Numbered from the stretch's first letter, positions 28,631-40,454 are shown. The stretch: DNA of 64,000 nt from Durusdinium trenchii (GCA_963970005.1 CAXAMN010001303.1:1-64000), one strand, 5' to 3'. A program made the numbers and translations. Notes: a model not told the origin generated them from the letters alone.

Positions 28631-30729
28631 ATGTCACAGTATGTACACGATCCATGGGCGGTAAGTGATACTGATGAAGATGTCACCATGGGCTTGGACA
28701 TCATGGACGTGTCGGAAGATGAGCGTGTCCGTACAGTTCCCTACCTACACTCCAGTCCAGGGTGGATCACCCAGCAAAAGAAGCAAGCCTTTTTGTATGG
28801 TTGTCCTGATACTGACCATCAGGCCAAAGCCCAAGCATATCAAGCTCTGCGTACGCCAACGGCTGTGCAGTCTTACCTGGGCCTTGATACTGATATGGGT
28901 CCCTGTCAAATCGCTGACGTCAGGTCACAACCTGCTGACAGAGATGCCGGATACCCTGCAACTGAGCGGCAAGGTAAAGGTCCCGACACGCTGCCATTAT
29001 GGCGAGCTTACTGCAGCACAAAGAGCTAATCGACTCCTGTGGCATGGTGTATATGATAGTAGACAATCGAGCCCCGGAAGAGGTTGAGCATTGGCCCGCC
29101 TTTGCCCAGTGGTGGGCGGCCCGACGAAACCTTGTCGGGCCTCAGCGTGAACGGACGGATGTTTTGTGGATACAGGCAACTCATGCTAATGGCCTGCGAG
29201 CGGTCCCCTACTACTGGGCTGGGGTTTTTGTGTTGGAAGCAGCAAGGTTCCTTTTTCCCAAGGTGCATTTTGGCCTAGTTGACAATGACTGTGTTCCAGT
29301 CACCCTCTTTGAGGTGAAGGACCTCATTGCCTTGGCAGAGAGTCAGTTTCGGTGGCCTGACCTGGTAGGGTATCGGGCTGACCCTGACCTAGCTAAGAGT
29401 CAAATAGGGATGCTCCTTTTCACGGAGGCGCATCTCGAATACAATGCTGGCTTAGTCATTTCCATTGGCAGTGCAAACCGCCCCAGCCCTACTGAAGCAA
29501 CCTCAGTGGCAGAGCACTTAGCGGAAGAGCTGGAAGATTATCGCCAGCAGCTCCTGGCCATGGCTGCTCCGCCGGAATGTCCAACTGAAGCCTCGCAAGG
29601 TGGGTCCCTGTTCACCCCGCTCATTGGAGTGCCAATGGAAAACTCGCTCGACTTGGTGGTAGTGTGGGCATTGTATGGCGCCTATATGTGCTATCAATTC
29701 TGGCCCATGCCGAAAGGCGAGCAAGGGGTCAACGGTGTCCAGCAAAGTCTGGCTTGGGCCCGAGCTACCTTTGAACAAGGCTGCTTGTCAGTGCTGCCTC
29801 ACCTGGAAGGACCTTGCAAAGCAACTTCCCTTCCGGGTGAACATCTTTTTCAGGCAAGTCGAATAGCGCCAAACCGGATGCGGCCCGTCATTTTTCATGC
29901 CTTTGGTAGAGCAAAAGTAGATGCACCTGCCCAGCTGGCTCGACTAGCGCGCCAAGGTTGGGAAACCCTTCCTATCGCGCTTTTAGGCGTGCCACATTAC
30001 CCTGCAGCGTGGTCCCAGGAAGCGTGGAGGCCGATTGGGATGCTGCTTCACGGGAGGGCCCAGTGCGCTCACAGGAAATAGTGCTTTTCGGTTTCGCTGA
30101 TGATGACACTGATGTTGAATCAGCCCGTACTGTGTCAGAGTCTGAGCAAGAATTCCTGGAACGTTCGCTCTTGGCTGCCGCTGCCGACCAGAACTCCCGT
30201 GAGTCCGGGTCCAGTCTGCCAGAGGCCATGATGAATGAAGAAACATCACGTCCGACTAGCAGTCGTCGTCCCAAGAACCCGCAACAGGCCACACCTGCCC
30301 TCTTTGCGCCATGGCAAGCTATTGTGGAGCAACTAGTAGGCATTCCTGGAGAGCAGGAAGTCCCCTCGGAGGACCTACGCACCATGTTTCAAACAGCCAT
30401 AGGCATCCTCCCCACAGAACACCAACGAAGATTTCGCGAATTGCAAGGCCAGGCCTTCGACCGAATCCCCCAGGGAAGGATACCGGTTGAAACGGTTGCC
30501 CCACTAGTTTTGGCCTCCATGGACGAGACACATCCCTGGGTCCCGTTTTGGGAACCCATGCTTTGGCACATGGCACAATCCTATCGGTTCTGGCTTGCTA
30601 CCCCCGAATCACTCCCACCAAGCAGAATCCAGATTAACTGTGGTGGCCTTGGCGGTGGCGCCCGACCACCCCAACATTCCATTGCACTCTTCCAAACGTT
30701 AATGGAACGTGTGTTTATGGCCCCTCCCT
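28631..30729 (+). pseudogene. Polyprotein D copy 2, glycosyltransferase-like part
   Basis: ATG 28631 starts MSQYVHDPWAVSDTDED, matching D1 (MSHDPWMEDS). A one-base deletion near 28990, inside GPDTAAI, shifts the frame. The next open part has VYMIVDNRAPEEVEHWPAF, WWAARRNLVGPQ, GVFVLEAARFLFP, LVDNDCVPVTLFEV and LEYNAGLVISIG, a GT8-like order with a DxD-type motif (tentative). GEHLFQASRIAPNRMRPVIF follows. Near 30040 about 35 residues present in D1 are missing and the frame changes again. The part to 30729 has an acidic linker and ends INCGGLGGGA as in D1. If active it would transfer sugars from nucleotide-sugars; nothing else supports that. Confidence 0.6.
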
Positions 30730-32675
30730 GACCCCGGCAGATCGATACAGCGGGCAGGTCATTGAGGTCGCGGCAGGTCATACGACTAGTCTGCACGAGC
30801 TCGCAATGTTAATGTCTAACACCACTGACCCCTGCGAGTGCTGGGAAGCCCTCGGGTACGGCCGCACAGCTACTCTGTACCGCCGAACAGAAGTAGTCCT
30901 GGAGGCCTCCAGACAACTACCAGCGCATCGCCGAGTACCCCATGCTGCATTTTTGAGTGGGCTATGGTGGAAGCTCTTGTCTTTTCAGCCTGCACGTATC
31001 CTCATGTGTCTGCCATATCTGTCGCGCATTGGGAATAGCACGAATGCAGCTGGGCTCTATATGCTCCCACCAGTTTCCATGTAGAAGGATTCAGTGCCGG
31101 CAGTTACACTGGAGCCACCATAGTGATAGCACTGTGTTGTTTGTTTCCGGAGTGCCCTGTCTCAGCGACACTAGGCGCGATTGCGATGCCTAAGGGTGTA
31201 ATGGGAGCACTGATGGAAATTGCATCTCCTGGCCAATGTGATATTCACCTCATACATGCGGAAGACGATATGTTGTGCAACTGGCACCCCACTCCCACAG
31301 ACAGAAATGTGATTGCTTATCGCCTTCGATACACGCTTGTCGCTGAGTCTGATAAATGGATGGGCATTGATAAGCATAAATATTGGCACTGGCTGCACTG
31401 CAGTCTACCGGAGGGTCGGTGCCTCCTTTCTGAACTTAAGCTCAGTCACCCGGATGTTATCCCTATCCGTGATAGAATGGCAGCACCACTTCGACTCGCG
31501 TCTTGGATCCGCTTTGAGACTGTGATGAACCAGCAGGATTGGCGCACTGCAATCGAGCTCCTCGTCCCCCAGATCCACCTCCCTGACACAGAACTCCTTC
31601 ACCTTTTACGCAGCTGTGTGCCAGAGCAGGGGATTTCGTCAATGGCAGAAGCTCAAGCGATACTCTTGCGCAACTTTCGAGAAGGCGGCAGTAAGCCAGA
31701 TGCATGTGCAAAATGGCTCACGGAGGTCACGCGAGCCTTGTTTAAGCCAATCCCCTTCCGAGAAGTCTTCGTCATTTTAGCTCTCTTCCTGCCCCACTTT
31801 GCAGAAGGCGCAAAACTAGATAGCAAGTTGTGGTACAGTCCGGCCATCAGCAGTGAAGAGTCCCTGATTCATGTCACGCCTCTTGCCCAAGGCTTGCAGG
31901 GCATGCGTGAATATAAAATTGCCTTCACTGCACACTCAAGAGCAGCAGCCTTCGTCTCCCCAGAGCAGCCGGTCCACAGCTTCGAGTCCCTTGCCACATT
32001 GCCTTCAGAGCACATCCACATAGGCAGCCAAGTTGGGAGGGTATACCGATTAGTACTCCGGGAAGATAGCAAAGTCTTTGCGCTCCTGATGGTGCTCTTG
32101 GAGTACGTTACACAACCCAAGAAGAAGTCTAAGCAAGGCTCCCAAGAATCAAGGGAGGAGTTAGCAATTCGACAAAGTAGTCCCAAGTCATGGACGGTAG
32201 CCTTCATTCCAACGCCGGACACCTTTGCTCCCTTGCCGACTAGAGCCGAGGTCGTGGTCAATACACAAATACAATGGGGACTACCGCCCAGCTTACAGCA
32301 ACTTGAGACCCAAACAATTGCGCTCCCCATTCTCAGTCTGGCTGAGGTCGGTACTACAGTCTCCGCTGACCACTTGCTTCAAATGGCCATGCCCCTCGAA
32401 CACAAGCCAACGGCCTTGGGCATTCCCTACTCGCTCCCGGTCTCCTATCAGTTTGCTGGAGCTGAGGAACTGCTGCGCAGCCTAAATGCACTCTTTGGAT
32501 TATTGGCGACGGCCAATACCCCGTGGTATTGTCCCCAAGCCACTGGCTTCGGTCAACAATTGTGTGCCGCAGCTGAGACGGACAGCTATTATGTCCATTG
32601 CCCTGTCCCGGTCTCGGCCTTGCAGTCCGGCCGATCCACACTGGCCGTAGCAGGAGTTTGTGGGGCAGGCAAGAC
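30716..32675 (+). pseudogene. Polyprotein D copy 2, esterase-like region up to the helicase P-loop
   Basis: After a frame change the translation VYGPSLTPADRYSG (from 30713) leads to CWEALGYGRTATLY and AAFLSGLWWKLLSFQP. A two-base excess at a TATAT sequence near 31060 shifts to the main frame. This has the nucleophile-elbow-like motif GFSAGSYTGA (about 31090-31119), then IHLIHAEDDMLCNW, WMGIDKHKYWHWLHC, SHPDVIPIRDRMAAPLRLASWIRF and REVFVILALFLPHF, continuing to the P-loop GVCGAGKT at 32653-32676. Every block matches copy 1, where the frame is uninterrupted. The GxSxG-type motif and the following Asp region resemble alpha/beta hydrolases, but the overall family is not identified. Confidence 0.6.
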
Positions 32676-35225
32676 AAGATCGCTTATACATTCCTGCTTG
32701 CCTGGTTCGCAATCACTACCAACCTGCGGTTTGGCGTTGCCCACAAAGAGAACCCTGCCGGCAGAGCCATCACCAAACTGCTGAGCTCTCTAGACCTTGA
32801 TGAGGACCAGCAGACTCTTTTCGTTAGGCCGGTTGGCAAAGAAGAAGCAGTGGCCAACACTGCCAGTACGAGGTATGACAAAGCAATGTTCCACTGTGCA
32901 GGGATCATACCAGGGGCACGGGTAGTTGTTGCTACTGCGGGCCTTATCTGGGAGCAAAAAGGGCAAACCCACTCGCCCCTAAGAGCGCATATGGAAAGTC
33001 TCGATGTGCTCATTAGTGAAGAGGCCCACCAAGACATGGACCTCAAGTCCGCTTTCGTCCCAGCAGTCCTGCGCCAACCCTTTTATCGAATTCTGCTTGG
33101 CGACCCTCGACAAAGCCCAGGCGGGGTAGCCGACAACCTGCGAGAGCACAGAACCCTCCTGCTAAAGGCCCCGATTGGCCTGCGTGCAATGAATAGATGG
33201 CTGATGCCACAAGAATTGCCAGCAGTGGCCTGTAGCCTGCTAAAGGAGAGCGGCGAAATCCCGCTCCTCGAACTCGCGCAGGCAGCAAAGGAAGTCAGCA
33301 GCAAGGCATTGGGTGACCGTTTCTGTGTAGGCAGTGGTCAAAGATATGCCTTCGGGCAAGCTGACGATGCTGCCAACAAAGCCAGAGAGTATCAGTTCGA
33401 GTCTCTCCACAAGATCTATTTCTATGATGCCTGGCGGTGGAAGATTGAGCTGAACCAACCGGAATCCCCCCTTCGCCTCCCTCCCCGGCCAGGCCTGCTA
33501 CAAAATGGTTGCTACTGGCAGCAACTGCCCTATGCCGCCCACACGCACAACACACAAGACAGTGCTGCTCTGGCAGAAATCAGCCTCACCGAAACCAGCT
33601 CAGACGAAAGTGCAGAACCAGCACCCCCGACAGAAGTACCTGAGCCTGTCAGCCCAGAAGCCAATGAATCCCCAACCTCCCCTATCACAATTGGCAGCAC
33701 AGAAGAAGAGCGTGACGGCTCCCAGCCCAATGCCACAGAGCCATCTGAAGAAGCGACGCCAGCCGCGACAATTGCCTCTACCAGTGAAGGAGACAAAGCG
33801 CATGAAAGGCGCACTGGGACCGTTGCGAGTCCGGACACCAGTGCAGCAGCTTTTGTTGTTGAACAAAGAGAGCAGAGTGAGGGGGAGCAGGCAGAGGAAA
33901 CTGAGAGTGGCACCACGGACGAAGTGATTGACCTTGACGACAGTCCTGAAGCCATCCCTGCATACCCTGCAAGGTCGCCCTCTGCAGGCACAAATGCAGC
34001 AGCTAGTGATGGTAAAAAGAGCAATGGTGTTCACCCGTGTGGTCGCCCTCTTGCATTTCCTTCGAATACCAGCCCCATTCACCTCCCTGCAGAGGAGAAG
34101 AAGAGGCGAAATAGATGGGGATCAAGCTTGCCAGCCGTCTCAGCAGCCCCGCCTCACGGAGTAGACCCAGACAGTAAACCCTCCCTCAGTCCCACCAGCC
34201 CGGCGGAGCCGGAAAGCAGGAGGACAATGGAGGATCCCGCCCTCCACGTAGCCCCACGACCAAAGAGGCAAGGGCCCCTAGCAGTCAAATCCAAGGCAGC
34301 CAAACCTGCCGCAGATCAGCAGAAGCGGGGTCCAGGACAAGGGCTGATCGAAGCAATTCACTCCCGACTGCACACATCCCCAATGCCCGCCGCAGGTCTA
34401 CTCAGCATTGCTGCAGCAAGACCTCCCATGACTGGTGTCGCAAACCCACAAATGCCTGCGACGCCTCCTGAGGACCCAGGCCCTCACACACCAACCAAGG
34501 AGGACGCCCCTACTAAAGAACTATACCTCCACGAGACAGAAGATCAGGCGGGATCAGTGAACGCAGATATCACCCATCTTGCAGAGCAAAGAGCCATGCA
34601 AATGGTGCATCGATACCAAACACTATCAGTCGAGACAGACGCCAGCACAAGTGCAGGAGCTGCAGAGTCACCCGTGGCCCTGCCCCCGGTGGCGCCTCCA
34701 GTCAGCTTGTACGCTAATTTGCCGCAGGAATGGCCCCTAGCACGCCTCAGTGTCCAATTACGGCACATCGGCGTGCTGCTGAGGGTAACCCTCTACCGTC
34801 GAGTTGCGGAGCTCAGTTTTCGCGGGGTCAATTTTCGACAATTGCCGCGTGAAGTAATGAGAAACGTCTGCTATGACTTTAATAATATCTGTGGCGAATT
34901 GGCTCGACGATTAGCATCGCTCTTTATTTTCCTCACGCCTGAGCCGGGTACGGACCCGTATGCCGACCCCACAGGGTTATCTTTGTACGCTGACCCAGCC
35001 TATTGGCTGTACGGCCTTCTGTCCTTCTGCGCCAAAGCTTGTGAGTCCAAAACAGAGGAGGCCAATGGTGCACCGGTACTGCGAGCGAAGGAAGATGGTG
35101 ACACGCCAGCGCTTGAAGCTACAGGCAGGACCTTGGCGCTTATGCAGACAGTGGTCATGTCCTTTGGCCGTGGATCTCCCAATTCACCACCTTCATGTCT
35201 ACTTCCCGGTCCAGCTTGTCCATAA
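32653..35225 (+). pseudogene. Polyprotein D copy 2, SF1 helicase and low-complexity linker
   Basis: The P-loop GVCGAGKTRS at 32653 is followed by a two-base excess in TTATA near 32685 that is absent from copy 1. In the new frame come FLLAWFAITTNLRFGVAHKE (motif Ia region), LDVLISEEAHQDMD (Walker B-like, EEA rather than DEA), LLGDPRQSPGG (motif III) and RAMNRWLMPQELPAV (motif IV-like). This is the Upf1-type SF1 order. About 450 residues of Ser/Glu/Pro-rich linker follow, with a basic KKRRNRWG patch. The ending block has NFRQLPREVMRNVCYDFNN and LSLYADPAYWLYGLL. Near 35165 coding moves to the next frame. Copy 1 has the same helicase in one unbroken frame. Confidence 0.68.
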
Positions 35226-36342
35226 ACTGGTGGAGCGTATGACTGTCTTAAAATTCAATCATATCACGCCAGAGGAGGGAAAGAAATACAAGCACAACAG
35301 CGAAAGTGAGACCAACAGCCCTTATATTGTAGTGAGTACATTTGAAGGGGCATGTCCCTCGAATACGTTCGCTGGCCTTCCAGAGACCCCAAAACTGGCA
35401 GGTGCATATGAATACGGGCTCCTCGATGGCAACCTGGGCCAAATGGTATCCTTTCAGTCCACCTATAAAAGCACCCTGAGAATCGAAGTACCGGTGTGGC
35501 CGGAAGTACTGCAAGCCGTGCTGCCCAAAAATAAAGCTAATGCCCGTCTGGGGCGCCCGGGGATTGCTCCTTCCGCTCCCCCTGTTAGAGATCACAGTCA
35601 GGGAGCAGCCCCCAGCTCATACGCGCAGGACAATACGGCCGCTGAGTCCCCCAGTGTCAAGGCAGCTGATGAGGAGGCAGAGGAAGAGGAGGATGACACG
35701 TATGTGTCTCCGGAAGGGCAAGGATGCTTCTCCTTCCGGCAAAGCCTCTTGCTCAGAGCCAAGGACACCTATGCTGCACGATGCACTGGAAATAAATACG
35801 AAATCATCTCCAAGTGGCTCTTAACTGGCCTTGCGGTAGTCCTTTCAAGACCTAATTGGCAAATTCTTGCCAAAAGAGGCACATTGACGGCCACCCCGCA
35901 ACAACTGCTCCAGCACTACTACCGACGGGGATACCGGGCCGGCCTCACTGACAAAAATGTGCTGCCTTATGCGCTGCCGTGGCATAACGCCATTTCTGAT
36001 GCTGACTGGCAGAACAGAGTGGGGTGGTTCAGTTATCCCAGGTACATACGTGAACTGGAGGCAATTTATGCAGAGCGCGCAGGGCTGAGGTTCGAAGCTT
36101 TCTATCGAACAATGGACCTCACGAACCCCATCAAAGCTATCCAGGAAGGCCCTGCGGAGGCCGAACACGCCAAACAAACCGAGCAAGCAAATGCGCCAAC
36201 TGACGAACCAATGCTAGAAGAATACATACATACTAGCCTCCGAATTGTGCACACGAAGGAGCAGGTCCGCAGAGATGAGTATGATGACCACCCCAAAGCC
36301 ATCTGGGTCCCTGCTACGCCAGGCTTCGACACGTACAAGTAG
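35150..36342 (+). pseudogene. Polyprotein D copy 2, C-terminal domain of unknown function
   Basis: The frame open from 34960 becomes the likely coding path after about 35165: IHHLHVYFPVQLVHKLVERM, TVLKFNHITPEEGKKYKH, YIVVSTFEGACPSNTFAG, GLLDGNLGQMVSFQS, an acidic Glu/Asp linker, FSFRQSLLLRAKDTYAARC and DWQNRVGWFSYPRYIREL. No family was recognised. The last residues KAIWVP resemble KAIRVP in LRR2 just before its repeats. The neighbouring frame continues RHVQVEAGYHTIERQAWRYC into LRR1, so this part and LRR1 may belong to one protein. Copy 1 does not reach this far within the window. Confidence 0.5.
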
Positions 36343-37190
36343 AAGCCGGCTATCATACCATAGAGAGGCAGGCGTGGCGTTACTGCCACACCCTCACGAT
36401 CGTCAAACTGCCGTGCTCGGTGGTTACAATTGCGAATGCTGCTTTCCAAGGGTGCTATGCACTCACCACAGTGGAGATGCCAGGGTGCCTGTCCCTAGGA
36501 GCCAGGCTCTTCGCAGAATGTTGTGCCCTTGAACAGGTAGGGGTGGTCACAGAAAGCCCCTGCCGATTGGCAAGTGGAGCTATTATCTCCCCCTATGCTT
36601 TTGAGGGATGTGAAAGACTGGCACAGATAGGCCTCCCCTCGACCAAAGCAATGATGGATTTGCGTAGTGTGTCATCCCCCCTTGAAGGCTTGCCAGCTGG
36701 ATGCTTCCACTCGGCCGGCATCCAGGTGCTTAGTATGCCCCAATCAACCGCGTTTATCGGGCATAAGGCCTTTGCGCGATGCCAGCAACTAACCGAAATT
36801 GACCTGTCGCAGACACAGGTGAACATTGTGCACATGCAAGTCTTCTCGCATTGTCGGTTGCTGGCACAGATATCCTTGCCAAAGCACCTTGCCGAAATTA
36901 GTGCTGAGGCTTTCGAAGCCTGTGTTTCGCTGTGTACAGTAGCACTCCCGCAGCAATTGCGCTGCATTGGACACAGAGCCTTTGCAGGGTGTAGCAAGCT
37001 AGTTTGCCTCACCTATCGCAGTACAAAGGCCGGCCGACGCCGCCTACAAGTGGCGGCCAATGCCTTCGAGGGATGTCAAGCACTGTCCATTCCTGGAGGG
37101 ATATGCTATCTGTCCGCACGGGGTAGTCAGGGCACCCGAAGGCGCATATTCTGCAAGGGTCGAGATAGTGAAACAGCGCAATCGCACTAG
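36330..37190 (+). CDS. LRR1: BspA-like leucine-rich-repeat region
   Basis: Translation from about 36330 reads RHVQVEAGYHTIERQAWRYC, then repeated units of the LRR_5/BspA type: IANAAFQGCYALTTVEMPGC, IGHKAFARCQQLTEIDLS, ISAEAFEACVSLCTVALPQQ and IGHRAFAGCSKLVCLTY. Repeats of about 23 residues carry the AFxxCxxLxxVxLP signature. Proteins of this type usually mediate protein-protein contacts. There is no ATG before the repeats in frame, and the start overlaps the end of the D2 frame, suggesting an in-protein fusion broken by one frame change. The C-terminus is basic, and the stop is TAG 37188-37190. Confidence 0.65.
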   Translation, partial: HVQVEAGYHTIERQAWRYCHTLTIVKLPCSVVTIANAAFQGCYALTTVEMPGCLSLGARLFAECCALEQVGVVTESPCRLASGAIISPYAFEGCERLAQIGLPSTKAMMDLRSVSSPLEGLPAGCFHSAGIQVLSMPQSTAFIGHKAFARCQQLTEIDLSQTQVNIVHMQVFSHCRLLAQISLPKHLAEISAEAFEACVSLCTVALPQQLRCIGHRAFAGCSKLVCLTYRSTKAGRRRLQVAANAFEGCQALSIPGGICYLSARGSQGTRRRIFCKGRDSETAQSH

Positions 37191-37295
37191 GAGACAGCAA
37201 CTGATGGCTGCCCGTGCAGTTGTCCTTTCCCCAACATTGGTGAAGCGCTAACAACCAGTAGCAGTAGCCAGAAAAGTAAGCCTGATTGAGGTCTG

Positions 37296-37318
37296 CCGCA
37301 GGACCTTTTGGCTCGAAA
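37296..37318 (+). other. Spliced-leader relic upstream of LRR2
   Basis: Begins CCGCAGGACC and continues TTTTGGCTCGAA. The 5' CCG-AG and the full TTTTGGCTC core of the DinoSL are present. It lies immediately before the LRR2 frame (open from 37330), implying that LRR2 was an independent mRNA, unlike LRR1. Confidence 0.65.
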
Positions 37319-37329
37319 ACAGGTGCGCA

Positions 37330-38567
37330 TTGCTCCGCAGTGGACTTTTGACCTCGCAATGGAGCGAAGAAAGATCAACGACTATCTACTTGATATTAGC
37401 CACATTGGCAGGAGAAAAGACCCAGCTAACTATCGAACTCCAGGAATTTGACCGTCTCCAGGAATTCGAAAATGCAGTGTTGGAGCAACTTCCCGAAATA
37501 GGAGAAAGCAGTACGTTTTGCTGTGAGCTGGACTTTGTCTGCCGCAACTCGCAGCAGAGATTAGTGGACCCGATATGGCACACCTTACGAGACTGCAATT
37601 GCTTCACGGTCATTGTGGGCTCATGTGTTGAGACAGCCGAACACAAGGGGCAAATGCAAGGTAATGCCAAAGCGATTCGAGTCCCTTTCCATGCCATTGA
37701 TCGAATCCTCCCACTAGCTTTCTCGTATGTGGCAAACGTGCGACATGTGCAGGTTGACGCTGGCTATCGCATCATAGGAGAGGGAGCATGGCGCAACTGC
37801 CAACACCTCCAAATAGTGCATCTGGCCAGCACAGTAGTTAGCCTGCAAACGCGTGTTTTCTGCCGGTGCTATGCACTGCGCACGGTACTTGCCCCTGGCT
37901 GCAAGCAGTTTGGGGCCCAAGTCTTTGAAGAGTGCTGCTCCCTGGTCCAAATTGGTGTTAGGGATGACGCCACCAATCAACTAGCTCCGCAGGCAGAATT
38001 AATGCCACGAGCTTTTGAAAAATGTAAAGCATTACGACAACTCGATTTGGAACAGTCTGAGCACAACCCTCACAGCTTGACGCGGTGCTTACCAGAGTGC
38101 TGCTTCCTTGATGCTGGCCTAAACTCACTGATTCTGCCCCCAGATTTTACATGGATTGGACCAGCAGCCTGTGAACGCTGCCTGCAGTTGCAATTGGTGG
38201 ATCTGTCACGTACAGGGGTCACGGAGATCATGGGATGTGCTTTCGCGCACTGCAACTTGCGATCCCTGTGGCTTCCACACAAACTCCGCATAATTGAGCA
38301 GGAAGCCTTCCTTAAGTGCTCCTCTCTAACTGAGGTCAGCCTGCCACCTACATTGCTCTATATTGCAAGGCGTGCCTTCGCGGGGTGCACGCAACTCCAT
38401 CGATTTCAAAGAACTGGCAAAAGCACGACCCGGAGAGGCACGTACTCTCGGGCCAATGCTTTCCTTCGGTGTGACAATCTTGACCTGCCGAAATGGGTTC
38501 GTTGGCTCCCACGCAATCAAGAGATGAGGACCAATGGGCTGATGACTCCTTTGCAGTTCTCAATTAG
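37330..38567 (+). CDS. LRR2: N-terminal domain plus BspA-like leucine-rich repeats
   Basis: The frame opens near 37330 without an ATG. About 80 residues (YLILATLAGEKTQLTIEL... ELDFVCRNSQQRLVDP) have a beta-rich, ubiquitin-like look. This is followed by KAIRVPFHAIDRILPLAF and VRHVQVDAGYRIIGEGAWRN, shared with LRR1. BspA-type repeats follow: LPECCFLDAGLNSLILPPD, IMGCAFAHCNLRSLWLPHK, IEQEAFLKCSSLTEVSLPP and IARRAFAGCTQLHRF. Near 38500 the preferred path changes frame to SRDEDQWADDSFAVLN and TAG at 38565-38567, because this tail recurs at 8859-8907; the unshifted frame runs to 38655. A scaffold or binding role is usual for such repeats; the specific function is unknown. Confidence 0.68.
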
Positions 38568-40454
38568 GAGTACATGTTTAGAGCTACACATAGCTGAGCG
38601 TTTTTGCTGGCACCTGTGTGTTGGCCCTATCCACATTAGAGGCCACCTCAGTTGAGTACCCTAGAGTACCCTAATGAGGAAGCTGCCCACAAAGAAACGC
38701 CAAATGTGACTTCGGTAAATGCTGGTAACCAGGACTATGATGACAAGAGGACCAACAGACACACGTTATCACGCGCATGCGCTACAATCCGCGTATCCAA
38801 ATACTTGCTAACACCCGCAAGCTAGCCTCTTAGGCTAGCGCCCGTGTGCTGGTCCTAAGAGTGCCAGTTGCTCTTCGTTTGATCTCCGCTTTCGATGGCC
38901 TGAATAGTTAGACAGTGCCCAGGCTGCTACCCGCGTAGTGGTTCTGGATGGGTACAGTGTATACAGAGTTAGGAAAACGGCGTCTCACTTTGTCTCACCT
39001 GTTTTCGAGCGGCCATACCAGTCTGGCCGCGTTTGAAAGGAATGTCAGATGCCTGACTGCATCACTTTTGCAGCGCCCATGCCATGGAGCCTGCTCAACT
39101 TGTGTCATCCAAGGAGCATGTTTCGCCTCACTCCCGTTGCTAAGCCGTTTTGGAGTCGGGCCTGGTCTGACATGCTCCCTTTGCTGCCTCCCCCCCTTGG
39201 GGGGAGGAACTGGACAAGCAACTCCTGTAGCCTCTTTTTGAATACTCGCCTAGTGGCTCCACACTGTCTTTCGTCATCGGTAGTTTGAAGATTCCGAGTG
39301 CGAAGACTGTGGTCTCCCCTCTGCTGTCACTCCTTGGCTGGTATGAGGCTGGTCGCTGCCTGCTGCAAAGCAGTCTGCCTGACACATGTTGCGAAAATGA
39401 TCCGATTTTGTCATGTGGGGATCAACCTGTGAGATACGCATTAGAGCCTGCCGTGTGCTCTTCAAGGGAGCACTACTTCGAAAACTGACTGTGCGAATTG
39501 CCAGTTGAGGGAGATCTCTTAAGTCTCCCTCTGCTTGAACAAGATCATGCGTTGAAGTGCTCAGTGGTACGTGAATTGGCTGAAGGACAAGATCTACTGA
39601 GCGCCTTGCGGAATTCACTGCCCCTGTTTCACCGCTCTTCACCATGCCTACGTGGCCATGCGAGTTGCATAACAGGTTGCTCCTCCCCTTGTCTCCTTTG
39701 GGGGGTTGGTTTTGTTGCTTGGTTCTGTTTGGTTGTTGGCGGTTTGGGGGTTCTCTTCTTGCGGTTGGTATGCAACCTGTACAGCAACTCCTTCTTAACT
39801 CGAACTAGGTGACTTGTGCAGAACCTGCACACATAGCGCCTCGACTCGTGCAAAAAAAGACAGATTTTGTAGCGAATTCAGGCCCTTAGACAGTACGCAG
39901 CCAACTTCTCACTTGTCTCACCTCCGTACAAAGGAAACACTGTCTGCGATGATGGGGAATCGGCCTCTGGCCTGGGCTGTTTGGTTGTGTTTGTGTGGTT
40001 GCCTGTTTTGTTTCCGGTTTGGGTTTTTGTTTTCTTGTGTTCCCCATCATCATGTTGTGTTTCCTTTCCTTGCAATGATGACCTGGGCCGCCCACATGGC
40101 GTCCGTACTCGTGGAAAAAAATAGTGCATTGTAGCACAGCAAACCCACACCAATGCATGACCTTCATCATCCTTTGCATATCCTCCTTGTCTCTTTACCA
40201 TTTTTGTTTTACTCACTAAAACACCTTGCCAGGATCATATTTCAACAAAAGCCTGGCTACCAATCAAGGTTGATCTATGCAATTTGGGCACATTCCATTA
40301 CCATTTGATGCAAGGTACTCATTTCTTTTCTTTATGATTATTTGAAAATTTTTGCTCTGCTAACTGTACTGATGATACATGCTGACATTTGGGGTCAAAC
40401 TTTGCTGGATTCCATGCTCTTCCCTGGTCCCTGCCCTTCCCTGGTAATGGTGCC
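38568..40454. other. Non-coding region with T/G-rich blocks and hairpins
   Basis: No supported gene. It contains a 10-base tandem repeat (GAGTACCCTA, 38654-38673), a C-run/G-run hairpin at about 39188-39208, T/G-rich blocks at 39700-39770 and 39970-40045, and an inverted pair GATGATGGGGAA (about 39949) and TTCCCCATCATC (about 40041) enclosing the second T/G block. The segment near 39860 (GACAGATTTTGTAGCGAA) recurs upstream of the LINE at 9668. Confidence 0.5.

Noticed and set aside
31050..32690. Small introns or editing at the two TATA-type +2 sites in D2
   Set aside because: Only two bases are in excess at each site, far too short for introns; copy 1 lacks them.
33600..34560. Separate Ser/Pro/Glu-rich gene
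   Set aside because: It is a low-complexity linker inside the helicase frame without its own start or domain.
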